Assembly (NCBI GenBank): GCA_002327315.1
Contig: DCVI01000197.1
Location: 1 to 12,030, forward strand
Source of the DNA: Syntrophaceae bacterium UBA2192
GTDB lineage: Bacteria > Desulfobacterota > Syntrophia > Syntrophales > UBA2192
Direction of reading: 5' to 3'
Length of the DNA: 12,030 nucleotides
The notes under the pieces are model-generated. The model was not told the DNA's origin. It did no database searches and saw nothing but the letters and a program-made list of their open reading frames with translations. The translations under genes and the position numbers were made by a program. How positions within the stretch are numbered: position 1 is the stretch's first letter; each line of letters begins with the position of its first letter. This document shows positions 6,481-12,030 of the stretch, piece after piece.

Positions 6481-6733
6481 CGCCGATGAACCCCATCTCG
6501 TCGCCGATCTGCCTCGCCTGTTCCTCAACCCGGTCCAGGAGCTCCGGATGGGAATACCTCACCTTGGCCGCAGCCACCTCGCGCAGTGCCGTGACCACGG
6601 GTTTGTTGTCCCGATTTTCCACCAGGATCTGCGATCCCTTGAGAATCTGGCGGGTCCGCTGACCTGCCAGGATCACGAGGGCGAACCGGTTTCTTGCCTC
6701 TTTCAGTGCATCTTCAACGGTAACTCTTGCCAT
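6461..6733 (-). CDS. rpoZ: DNA-directed RNA polymerase omega subunit
   Basis: The 90-residue protein matches the small omega subunit that helps assemble RNA polymerase by binding beta-prime. It begins MARVTVEDALKEARNRFALV and continues AGQRTRQIL, close to the usual omega RF.LV..AA.RARQL region; KPVVTALREVAAAKV matches the conserved K.T..AL.EI..G.V. The acidic tail (GDEDDSE) is typical. The ATG at 6733 has GGAGG nine bases upstream. The gene starts two bases after the gmk stop and overlaps pyrF by 20 bases. A gmk-rpoZ pair is common in proteobacteria and fits ppGpp/GTP-related coupling. Confidence 0.95.
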   Translation of the reverse strand: MARVTVEDALKEARNRFALVILAGQRTRQILKGSQILVENRDNKPVVTALREVAAAKVRYSHPELLDRVEEQARQIGDEMGFIGDEDDSE

Positions 6734-6735
6734 AT

Positions 6736-7371
6736 TTATATGCCTCCCGATCGTTCAAAGAAAGGTTTTATCTTCACCATCATGCGTTCACGCCTGCACG
6801 TTTCCGCCACATAGATGGACCGCAGGCGCTCGATGGCCGCATCCAGTTTGTCATTCATAATAATGTAATCATACCACACGATCTCGCGAATCTCACTGAG
6901 CGCGTTATCGAACCGCCGGCGGATCGTCTCCTCCGTCTCGGATCCTCTTCCCCGGAGGCGCCGCTCGAGTTCCTCGATGGACGGGGGGATGACGAAGACG
7001 AAAATGCCCCCCGGCCTGGCCTTTTTCAGCGCCCGGGCCCCGCGCGTGTCCACATCCAGCAGCAGATCGTGGCCGTCCCTGAGGGCCGCCTCCATGGTTT
7101 CCCGGGAGGTCCCGTAGAGCTGACCGAAATTCTCGGCCCACTCGATCAGGTCGCCGCGGTCGATCCGGTCGCGAAATTCCGCCTCGGTGACGAAGTGGTA
7201 ATCCTTTCCGTCCGCTTCCGTGGGCCGGGGCGGCCGCGTGGTGAGGGACACGGAAAATCGAAGCTGCGGAAATCTCTCCAGCAGGGCTTTGCAGACGGAG
7301 GTCTTGCCCGATCCCGAGGGACCCGTCACCGCGATGAACATCCCTTCCATGGGCAAGCGCTCACTCGACAT
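6736..7371 (-). CDS. gmk: Guanylate kinase
   Basis: The 211-residue enzyme phosphorylates GMP to GDP. It shows the P-loop GPSGSGKT (17-24), the GMP-binding segment SLTTRPPRPTEADGKDYHFV, EWAENFGQLYGTSR (GMP site), LDVDTRGARALK and the lid arginines (RLRGRGSETEETIRRR). Length is normal. The ATG at 7371 overlaps the end of yicC by 11 bases and has GGGAG ten bases upstream. An internal ATG at 7350, without a better ribosome site, would remove seven residues. Confidence 0.96.
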   Translation of the reverse strand: MSSERLPMEGMFIAVTGPSGSGKTSVCKALLERFPQLRFSVSLTTRPPRPTEADGKDYHFVTEAEFRDRIDRGDLIEWAENFGQLYGTSRETMEAALRDGHDLLLDVDTRGARALKKARPGGIFVFVIPPSIEELERRLRGRGSETEETIRRRFDNALSEIREIVWYDYIIMNDKLDAAIERLRSIYVAETCRRERMMVKIKPFFERSGGI

Positions 7372-8242
7372 TCTGGGCCTGCTCCCTCAGCTTGGCCAGT
7401 TCGCTCTTGAGTTCGATGACATCCTGCCCAATGGAGATGTCGTTGCTCTTCGACCCGAGGGTGTTCACCTCCCGGCCCATCTCCTGGAGCAGGAAATCGA
7501 GCTTGCGCCCGATGGCCTCAGGGCTCTGGAGGAGCTTCTCCATCTGGGCGATGTGGCTCTCGAATCGCACGATCTCCTCGGTGACGTCGCTCTTCTCCGC
7601 AAGGAGGGCCACCTCCTGGCTCAGGCGCACGGGGTCCATTTCGAGGCCGTCCGTCAGTTCGCGGATCCGCTCCTGGAGCCGCTGCTTGTACTCCAGGACG
7701 GTCCGGGGCGCCCGGGCCTTCGCCGAGCCGAGATGTCGCGTCAAGGTGTCGAGCCGCTCCAGAAAGTCCTTTTTCAGGGCTTCGCCTTCCACCCTGCGCA
7801 TCCGGATGAGGGCATCGATGGCCTCATCGAGGGTCTTCTGGAGCCCCCCCCAGGCCACCGCCGGATCGAAACGGGTCTCCGAGGGGATGAAGATCTCCTT
7901 GAACCGGACGAGGGTCCTCAGCTCGATTTCTTCCTTGAGGTTCAGTTCCTCTTTGATCCTCACGAGCAGGGAATGGTAATTCCTGAGCAGAGGCACGTTG
8001 AGGCCGTACTGGACCCCGTTGTCCGGACCCGACTCCACATCGGCCTGGATGCTGATCTCGATGCGCCCGCGGAAGATCCGCTCGCCCACCCTTTTCTTGA
8101 TGTCCACTTCCAGAGAGGAGAGGACATTGGGCAGGCGGGTGATGATCTCGACGTAGCGATGGTTGAGCGACTTGATTTCGATCATCCACTTGCGCCCTTC
8201 GATCTGTGCTTCCGCCCTGCCGTAACCGGTCATGCTGAGCAT
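7361..8242 (-). CDS. yicC: YicC/YloC family endoribonuclease
   Basis: The 293-residue protein has both family ends: MLSMTGYGRAE at the N terminus and, at the C terminus, EMGREVNTLGSKSNDI followed by ELAKLREQAQNVE. Members of the family (E. coli YicC, B. subtilis YloC) are reported to be endoribonucleases acting in RNA turnover. The middle part is charged and mostly helical. The ATG at 8242 has GGGAG seven bases upstream and is the first gene of the yicC-gmk-rpoZ-pyrF cluster, an order known from many proteobacteria. No clear promoter is seen; the region upstream is a heptamer inverted repeat. Confidence 0.93.
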   Translation of the reverse strand: MLSMTGYGRAEAQIEGRKWMIEIKSLNHRYVEIITRLPNVLSSLEVDIKKRVGERIFRGRIEISIQADVESGPDNGVQYGLNVPLLRNYHSLLVRIKEELNLKEEIELRTLVRFKEIFIPSETRFDPAVAWGGLQKTLDEAIDALIRMRRVEGEALKKDFLERLDTLTRHLGSAKARAPRTVLEYKQRLQERIRELTDGLEMDPVRLSQEVALLAEKSDVTEEIVRFESHIAQMEKLLQSPEAIGRKLDFLLQEMGREVNTLGSKSNDISIGQDVIELKSELAKLREQAQNVE

Positions 8243-8259
8243 GGGTTAACTCCCGGCTA

Positions 8260-8350
8260 AAGGCAAAAGGCTTATGGCTTATGGCAAAAAAGAAATAAAA
8301 AATCCTCGTTCAAAATTGCCTTACGCCATTCGCCTTAAGCCTTATGCCTG
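8260..8350. repeat. Heptamer-phased inverted repeat at the DUF4416 stop codon
   Basis: The left arm (8260-8287) is four 7-base units such as AAGGCTT and ATGGCTT. The right arm (8316-8350) is five units such as TTGCCTT and AAGCCTT. AAGGCAA and AAGGCTT of the left arm have exact complements in the right arm. A 28-base loop, AT-rich, separates the arms. Aligned antiparallel, every unit pairs its GGC with a GCC, giving a stem of about 28 bp with one or two mismatches per unit. The stop codon of DUF4416 (8335-8337) and its last five sense codons lie inside the right arm. Confidence 0.88.
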
Positions 8351-8871
8351 TTTTTTAACTGAATCATGTATCTTCTTCGCAGCCCGTTTAGCATCCCGAT
8401 CGTCTGCTCCGAGCGGTAGTCGGGATAGGTCCACTCGAGGGGCCGGTAGGATTCCTTCCGGTACTCCAGCGTCAGGTCTGCGTAGATGCCCTGCCCGATG
8501 TACGGCCTGTGGGAAAAGCCCTTCCCTGTGGCAAGAATGAAATGCTGTTTTGCCAGGTAACCCGGGTCAATGTTGACCCGCCTTGCCCCGCCCCCGGAGA
8601 GCTGCCCCTCCAGTGCGTTTGTCTCAAGCTTGATTGCCGGAAGTTCTTCCGGCCGGATCAGTCCGTCAAAAGAGACGAAACGCCGGACGAGGGTCGGACC
8701 CATCTCGGCGGCGTAATAGTCCGTGTATGCGAAAGGGAGGATCTCACTCACATAGTCGGGATCCCCATGGCGCTTCGCCAATTCCCGGATGACCGCCTCC
8801 AGCAGGCCCGTATCACCGGCGAGCACGCTCACGAACAACTTCACCGGCTCAGGAATGCGCGGCTTGCTCAA
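8335..8871 (-). CDS. DUF4416 family protein, function unknown
   Basis: The 178-residue product matches DUF4416 along its whole length: PVKLFVSVL near the start, YTDYYAAEMG (about 49-58), SFDGLIRPEELPAIKLETNALE, RRVNIDPGYL, HFILATGK, HRPYIGQGIYADLTLEY and WTYPDYR. The function of the family is not known, and I assign none. No ATG fits the family start. The TTG at 8871 is the best choice, with purine-rich GAGAGGGAG directly upstream but poorly spaced; a GTG at residue 10 is the alternative. The last residues (RHKA) and stop codon are encoded by heptamer repeat units, so the original C terminus may have been altered by array growth. It lies between yicC and rfaE1. Confidence 0.88.
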   Translation of the reverse strand: MSKPRIPEPVKLFVSVLAGDTGLLEAVIRELAKRHGDPDYVSEILPFAYTDYYAAEMGPTLVRRFVSFDGLIRPEELPAIKLETNALEGQLSGGGARRVNIDPGYLAKQHFILATGKGFSHRPYIGQGIYADLTLEYRKESYRPLEWTYPDYRSEQTIGMLNGLRRRYMIQLKNRHKA

Positions 8872-8931
8872 CTCCCTCTCTACCTCGTCTATACCCTGTT
8901 CCTCTTTTTAAGCCCGGCTGCGGTGCCGCGC

Positions 8932-9012
8932 GAGGCTGCAGGCCACAGGCTACAGAAAAAGGACCCGCAAACTTGCTTGTTCTGTTGCCTGTAGCCTGTA
9001 GCCTGTTGCCTA
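8932..9012. repeat. Heptamer-phased inverted repeat at the rfaE1 stop codon
   Basis: The left arm (8932-8959) has units GAGGCTG, CAGGCCA, CAGGCTA and a degenerate fourth. The right arm (8985-9012) has TTGCCTG, TAGCCTG twice and TTGCCTA. CAGGCTA and TAGCCTG are exact complements, and the second left unit differs from its partner at one base. The last right-arm unit contains the rfaE1 stop codon (TAG on minus). The array is upstream of the DUF4416 gene, in a 138-base gap with no other feature seen. Confidence 0.88.
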
Positions 9013-10023
9013 TACCACCCGTTTGAGTTCCGCCGGCGACACCGTGGCCGTGCCGATCTTGCCCACGACGACCCCTGCCGCCTTGTTGGCCATGTAGGCC
9101 GCTTCCCGGAATGAGGCCCCGGAGGCAAGCGACAGGGCAAAAATACCGATCACTGTATCCCCCGCGCCGGTCACATCGAACACTTCCTTCGCCTCGGCGG
9201 GGATGTGAAAATCCCGGCCCCCGCGCTCGAAAAGGTCCATGCCGGCCTCGCCGCGCGTGATGAGGACCGCCTGGAACCCGTATTGTTTCAGGATTTCCCG
9301 GCCGATGCGGGCGATCTCGGCCCGTCGGCCCTCGTTGAGCTCGTGGGTGTTTTCGACGCCCGCTGCGCGGCCCGCCTCGTGGTGGTTGGGCGTGATCACG
9401 TCGAAGTCCCTGTATACCGTGAAGTCGTTTCGCTTCGGGTCCACGCAGACGGGGATGCGGCGGCCCGAAACGGCCCGGCGGATCCCGTCGAGAAGGCTCT
9501 CCGAGACGATCCCCTTGTTGTAATCGGAGATCACGATGGCCTGAAGCTCATCCAGGATGGACGTTACATACCGGACGATGCGGTCGACGCTGCCGGGCTG
9601 GACGGCGTGCCGGCTCTCCCGGTCGTAACGGACCATCTGCTGCCCGTGTGCGACGATCCTCGTTTTCACCGTCGTGGGCCTCTCACCCTCCCGGACCAGC
9701 CCGCCCGTATCGACATTCATCTGCTGCAGCTTTGCCTCGAGCCAGTCGCCCATCCCGTCGGAGCCGATGATCCCTGCCACGGCAACGGTGCCGCCAATGG
9801 CGTGGATGTTGCTCACCACGTTTCCCGACCCGCCCATCATGAGGTTCTCCTTCGTCACCTCCACGACGGGGACAGGGGCCTCGGGCGAGATCCGGGAGAC
9901 CTTTCCCCAGATGAAGTGATCCACCATGAGATCGCCGATGACGAGCACCCTAGAGGAGGGGTACTGACCGATGATCTCCAGGGCGCGCTTGCGATTGACC
10001 GGCCTCTTTATCGTTCTATCCAC
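9010..10023 (-). CDS. rfaE1: D-glycero-beta-D-manno-heptose-7-phosphate kinase (RfaE domain I)
   Basis: The 337-residue PfkB-family kinase phosphorylates heptose 7-phosphate at C1 in the synthesis of ADP-heptose for lipopolysaccharide inner core. It shows VLVIGDLMVDHFIWG (26-40), RISPEAPVPVVEV (44-56, a signature of RfaE kinases), the sugar-binding GGSGNVVSNI (64-73), DYNKG, a nucleotide-site segment ITPNHHEA, and GAGDTV (286-291), with D289 the likely catalytic base. There is no nucleotidyltransferase domain, so the kinase is monofunctional and a separate RfaE2 should exist elsewhere. The GTG at 10023 is the only start near the family N terminus; AAGGA lies 11 bases upstream. Its presence implies an LPS-bearing cell. 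Confidence 0.94.
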   Translation of the reverse strand: MDRTIKRPVNRKRALEIIGQYPSSRVLVIGDLMVDHFIWGKVSRISPEAPVPVVEVTKENLMMGGSGNVVSNIHAIGGTVAVAGIIGSDGMGDWLEAKLQQMNVDTGGLVREGERPTTVKTRIVAHGQQMVRYDRESRHAVQPGSVDRIVRYVTSILDELQAIVISDYNKGIVSESLLDGIRRAVSGRRIPVCVDPKRNDFTVYRDFDVITPNHHEAGRAAGVENTHELNEGRRAEIARIGREILKQYGFQAVLITRGEAGMDLFERGGRDFHIPAEAKEVFDVTGAGDTVIGIFALSLASGASFREAAYMANKAAGVVVGKIGTATVSPAELKRVV

Positions 10024-10078
10024 TGCCTCTTACATCCTTAATACGGTGCCTGGAAACAAAGCCCCCACATGCCATCAC

Positions 10079-10169
10079 GAAGTGAGGAAGTGATGAAGAG
10101 CGGAAGCTCGGCGTGGAGGAAAGATTCTTTTCCTGTCCGCTCTTCCTCACTTCTGCTCTTCCGCTCTTC
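10079..10169. repeat. Octamer-phased inverted repeat, copy C
   Basis: The left arm (10079-10110) has units GAAGTGAG, GAAGTGAT, GAAGAGCG and GAAGCTCG. The right arm (10138-10169) has CGCTCTTC, CTCACTTC, TGCTCTTC and CGCTCTTC. It is the same family as copies A and B, 7.5 kb away. Left unit 1 and right unit 2 are exact complements, as in copy A, although both carry the alternative base pair (T:A in place of C:G). The central hairpin is kept with a different sequence. It lies between the UDP-glucuronate decarboxylase and rfaE1; a short CTCCGC/GCGGAG hairpin lies between it and the decarboxylase stop. Confidence 0.87.
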
Positions 10170-10233
10170 GCTGTGATCCCGCTCCGCTCATGACGAAGAC
10201 ACTGACCGGGACACCTCTCCGCACGGCGGAGGG

Positions 10234-11169
10234 CTACTGCACCTTTTTCCGGAAGTACGGCAACACCCGCTGTAATCCCTCGTCCAGGGAAACCTGCGGC
10301 TCCCAGCCGAGCAGGCGCTTTGCCTTGCCGATGTCGGGCCGCCTGACCTTCGGGTCGTCCTCGGGCAGGGATCGATATACGATCCGGCTCCTCGAGCCGG
10401 TGAGCCCCAGGATCCGGTGCGCCAGCTCCAGAAGGGTGATCTCGTCGGGGTTGCCCAGGTTGACCGGGTAAACCTCTCCGGAAGAAAGAAGCCGGCAGAT
10501 GCCCTCGACCAGATCGTCGACGTAGCAGAAGCTCCGGGTCTGGGTTCCGTCCCCAAAAACGGTCAGGTCCTCGCCCCTGAGAGCCTGGCCCATGAATGCG
10601 GGAAGCGCCCGCCCGTCCTCGAGTCGCATCCGGGGACCGTAGGTGTTGAAGATCCGCACGATCCGGGTCTCAACGCCGTGATAGCGGTGATAGGCCATGG
10701 TCATGGATTCGGCAAACCGCTTTGCCTCATCATAGACGCCCCGGGGTCCCACGGGATTCACGTTGCCCCAGTAGTCCTCGGTCTGCGGATGGACGAGGGG
10801 GTCGCCGTAGCACTCCGAAGTCGAGGCCAGCAGAAACCGGGCCTTCTTGGACAGTGCCAGCCCCAAGGCCTTGTGGGTGCCCAGAGAGCCCACCTTGAGG
10901 GTCTGGATGGGCATTCTCAGGTAATCGATCGGGCTTGCAGGCGAGGCAAAGTGAAGAATGTTGTGGAGCTCTCCGTCAACATGGAGATAGTTTGTCACAT
11001 CGTACTGGATGAAGCTGAACTGCTTCTTCCCCAGCAGGTGCGATATGTTTTCCATATTCCCGGTCGAGAGGTTGTCGATACAGATGACCTCATGACCCTT
11101 TTCGATCAGATAATCGCAAAAATGGCTCCCCAGAAAGCCCGCACCGCCTGTGATCAGTGTCCGTTCCAT
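10234..11169 (-). CDS. UDP-glucuronate decarboxylase (UDP-xylose synthase), extended SDR family
   Basis: The 311-residue protein converts UDP-glucuronate to UDP-xylose. It has the NAD-binding GGAGFLGSH (8-16), HFASPASPIDYL and the long UXS signature PIQTLKVGSLGTHKALGLA, the STSECYGDP segment with the active-site Glu (E119), YDEAK (Y146, K150), RIFNTYGPRM and RSFCYVDDLVEG. These are the sequence features that separate UXS from UDP-glucose epimerases; the Cys at 120, where most have Val, is a minor difference. The ATG at 11169 gives the normal family start but has a weak ribosome site; an ATG at 11199 would add 10 residues. A sigma-70-type promoter lies just upstream. With rfaE1 next to it, it fits supply of sugars for LPS or exopolysaccharide. 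Confidence 0.93.
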   Translation of the reverse strand: MERTLITGGAGFLGSHFCDYLIEKGHEVICIDNLSTGNMENISHLLGKKQFSFIQYDVTNYLHVDGELHNILHFASPASPIDYLRMPIQTLKVGSLGTHKALGLALSKKARFLLASTSECYGDPLVHPQTEDYWGNVNPVGPRGVYDEAKRFAESMTMAYHRYHGVETRIVRIFNTYGPRMRLEDGRALPAFMGQALRGEDLTVFGDGTQTRSFCYVDDLVEGICRLLSSGEVYPVNLGNPDEITLLELAHRILGLTGSRSRIVYRSLPEDDPKVRRPDIGKAKRLLGWEPQVSLDEGLQRVLPYFRKKVQ

Positions 11170-11217
11170 GAAACCGTGAAGCAACCTTCCGATCAACATT
11201 ATACCTAAAGGAGTGGA

Positions 11218-11246
11218 ATACTATTACTAGATGCCTGTTTTGTCAA
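11218..11246 (-). promoter_or_regulatory. Sigma-70-type promoter for the UDP-glucuronate decarboxylase
   Basis: On minus, a perfect TTGACA (11246-11241) is followed after exactly 17 bases by TAGTAT (11223-11218; four of six to consensus). The start would fall near 11211. That gives a leader of about 42 bases to the ATG at 11169 but only about 12 to the ATG at 11199, which favours the shorter protein. A TATAAT at 11203-11198 has no partner -35 at suitable spacing. Confidence 0.6.
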
Positions 11247-11332
11247 CGTTTTTCTTCCCAGGGCCCTCCACGCCGGTCCCGTGAGGCGCCCGCGACGGAG
11301 CCGCCCCGGGGAGTGCCCGGCCGAAAACATTC

Positions 11333-11359
11333 TTGACACATCTGTAAAAAAAATATAGT
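11333..11359 (+). promoter_or_regulatory. Sigma-70-type promoter for lysS
   Basis: A perfect TTGACA (11333-11338) is followed by TATAGT (11354-11359), with an A-tract between. The 15-base spacing is short. The stretch 11247-11332 between the divergent promoters is GC-rich and I see no gene in it. Confidence 0.5.
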
Positions 11360-11429
11360 GAAATTCACTTTGTTCCTGCTTGCCGGGGGCAAAAAAAGGA
11401 TTGCAAATGAGCACTTCCGGGGACCGACG

Positions 11430-12030
11430 ATGGAAGACAGTGAACTTTTCAAGGTGAGACGGGAAAAAGTGGAGGCCCTCGCCGCCTCGGGCGTCGAGAC
11501 CTACCCCAACGACGCGAAGGTGACCCACCTCTCAAGGCAGATTCTTGACGCCTACGGGCAGATGGACAACGAGGCCCTGGAGAAAGTGGCGGAACGGTTC
11601 TCCATCGCCGGGCGGATCATGGCGATCCGGGATTTCGGCAAGGGGGCCTTCATCGCCATCCAGGACCGCAAGGGTCGCATCCAGGCCTTTATCCGCAAGG
11701 ACAAGGTGGGCGAGGCGGCCTTCGCCCTTTTCAAGAGCCTCGACGTGGGTGATATCGTGCACCTCACCGGCAGGGTCTTCAAGACCCGCACGGGGGAGCT
11801 CACCCTCGAGGTCGAGGGGCTTCGGCTTCTCACCAAGTGCCTTCGGCCCCTGCCGGAAAAATGGCACGGCCTGACCGACGTGGAGATCCGCTACCGCCAG
11901 CGCTACCTCGACCTCACCGTGAACCCGAAGGTGAAGGAGGTATTCGAGGCGCGCAGCCGGATCATCCAGTTCATCCGCGCGTTCCTGCACGAGCGGGACT
12001 TCCTCGAGGTGGAAACCCCCATGATGCAGC
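11430..12030 (+). CDS. lysS: Lysyl-tRNA synthetase, class II (N-terminal 200 residues; continues beyond window)
   Basis: The visible part holds the N-terminal anticodon-binding OB-fold (about 55-150: FSIAGRIMAIRDFGKGAFIAIQDRKGRIQAFIRKD) and the entry to the catalytic domain. The linker PLPEKWHGLTDVEIRYRQRYLDL is characteristic of class II LysRS, and motif 1 follows (SRIIQFIRAFLHERDFLEVETPMMQ, about 176-200). About 40% of a usual 490-500-residue enzyme is present. The ATG at 11430 has GGGGA seven bases upstream. An ATG at 11407 is in another frame. It transcribes away from the rest of the window. Confidence 0.96.
   Translation, partial: MEDSELFKVRREKVEALAASGVETYPNDAKVTHLSRQILDAYGQMDNEALEKVAERFSIAGRIMAIRDFGKGAFIAIQDRKGRIQAFIRKDKVGEAAFALFKSLDVGDIVHLTGRVFKTRTGELTLEVEGLRLLTKCLRPLPEKWHGLTDVEIRYRQRYLDLTVNPKVKEVFEARSRIIQFIRAFLHERDFLEVETPMMQ

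Noticed and set aside
11205..11528. Open frame on minus across the divergent promoter region and the lysS start
   Set aside because: It overlaps both promoters and the lysS N terminus, has no ribosome site and no recognisable sequence.

Overview
The window looks like GC-rich bacterial chromosome. Gene content and order (cysteine synthase/cysteinyl-tRNA synthetase-like fusion, DUF1178, pilC, yicC-gmk-rpoZ-pyrF, DUF4416, monofunctional heptose-7-P kinase, UDP-glucuronate decarboxylase, lysS) suggest a Gram-negative deltaproteobacterial lineage (Desulfobacterota, possibly Syntrophales-like). That placement is inference from gene content only. No mobile element, phage gene or CRISPR array is visible.

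Layout, left to right. Positions 1-2270 (minus) hold a fused cysteine synthase and CysRS-like gene, cut by the window edge, with a terminator-like hairpin right before its start codon. A 375-base gap (2271-2645) follows, filled mostly by two copies of an octamer-phased inverted repeat. Next are a DUF1178 zinc-ribbon gene (minus), tRNA-Pro(CGG) on plus, and a strong bidirectional terminator shared by the tRNA and the converging pilC gene (minus). pilC has its own near-perfect sigma-54 promoter. Upstream of it on the minus strand lie rlmB and then the tight cluster yicC-gmk-rpoZ-pyrF, where genes overlap or nearly touch. DUF4416, rfaE1 (hldE kinase domain) and a UDP-glucuronate decarboxylase follow, all minus and separated by repeat arrays. 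A divergent promoter region (about 11200-11430) separates these from lysS on plus, cut by the right edge.

The genes are mostly housekeeping: amino-acid activation (CysRS-like, LysRS, tRNA-Pro), nucleotide metabolism (gmk, pyrF), transcription (rpoZ), RNA processing and modification (yicC, rlmB), type IV pilus assembly (pilC) and envelope sugar synthesis (rfaE1, UXS).

Two things stand out. First, the CysRS half of the fusion lacks two of the four residues that bind the catalytic zinc in characterised CysRS, while its HIGH-like and KMSKS-like motifs are kept; its amino-acid specificity is therefore in doubt. Second, six gene junctions carry degenerate tandem arrays of 7-, 8- or 9-base units. 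Most are paired as inverted arms that can form long imperfect hairpins. Most sit directly at the stop codon of the preceding gene, and in two cases they include the stop codon itself. Compensatory changes between copies support selection for, or generation through, a folded structure.
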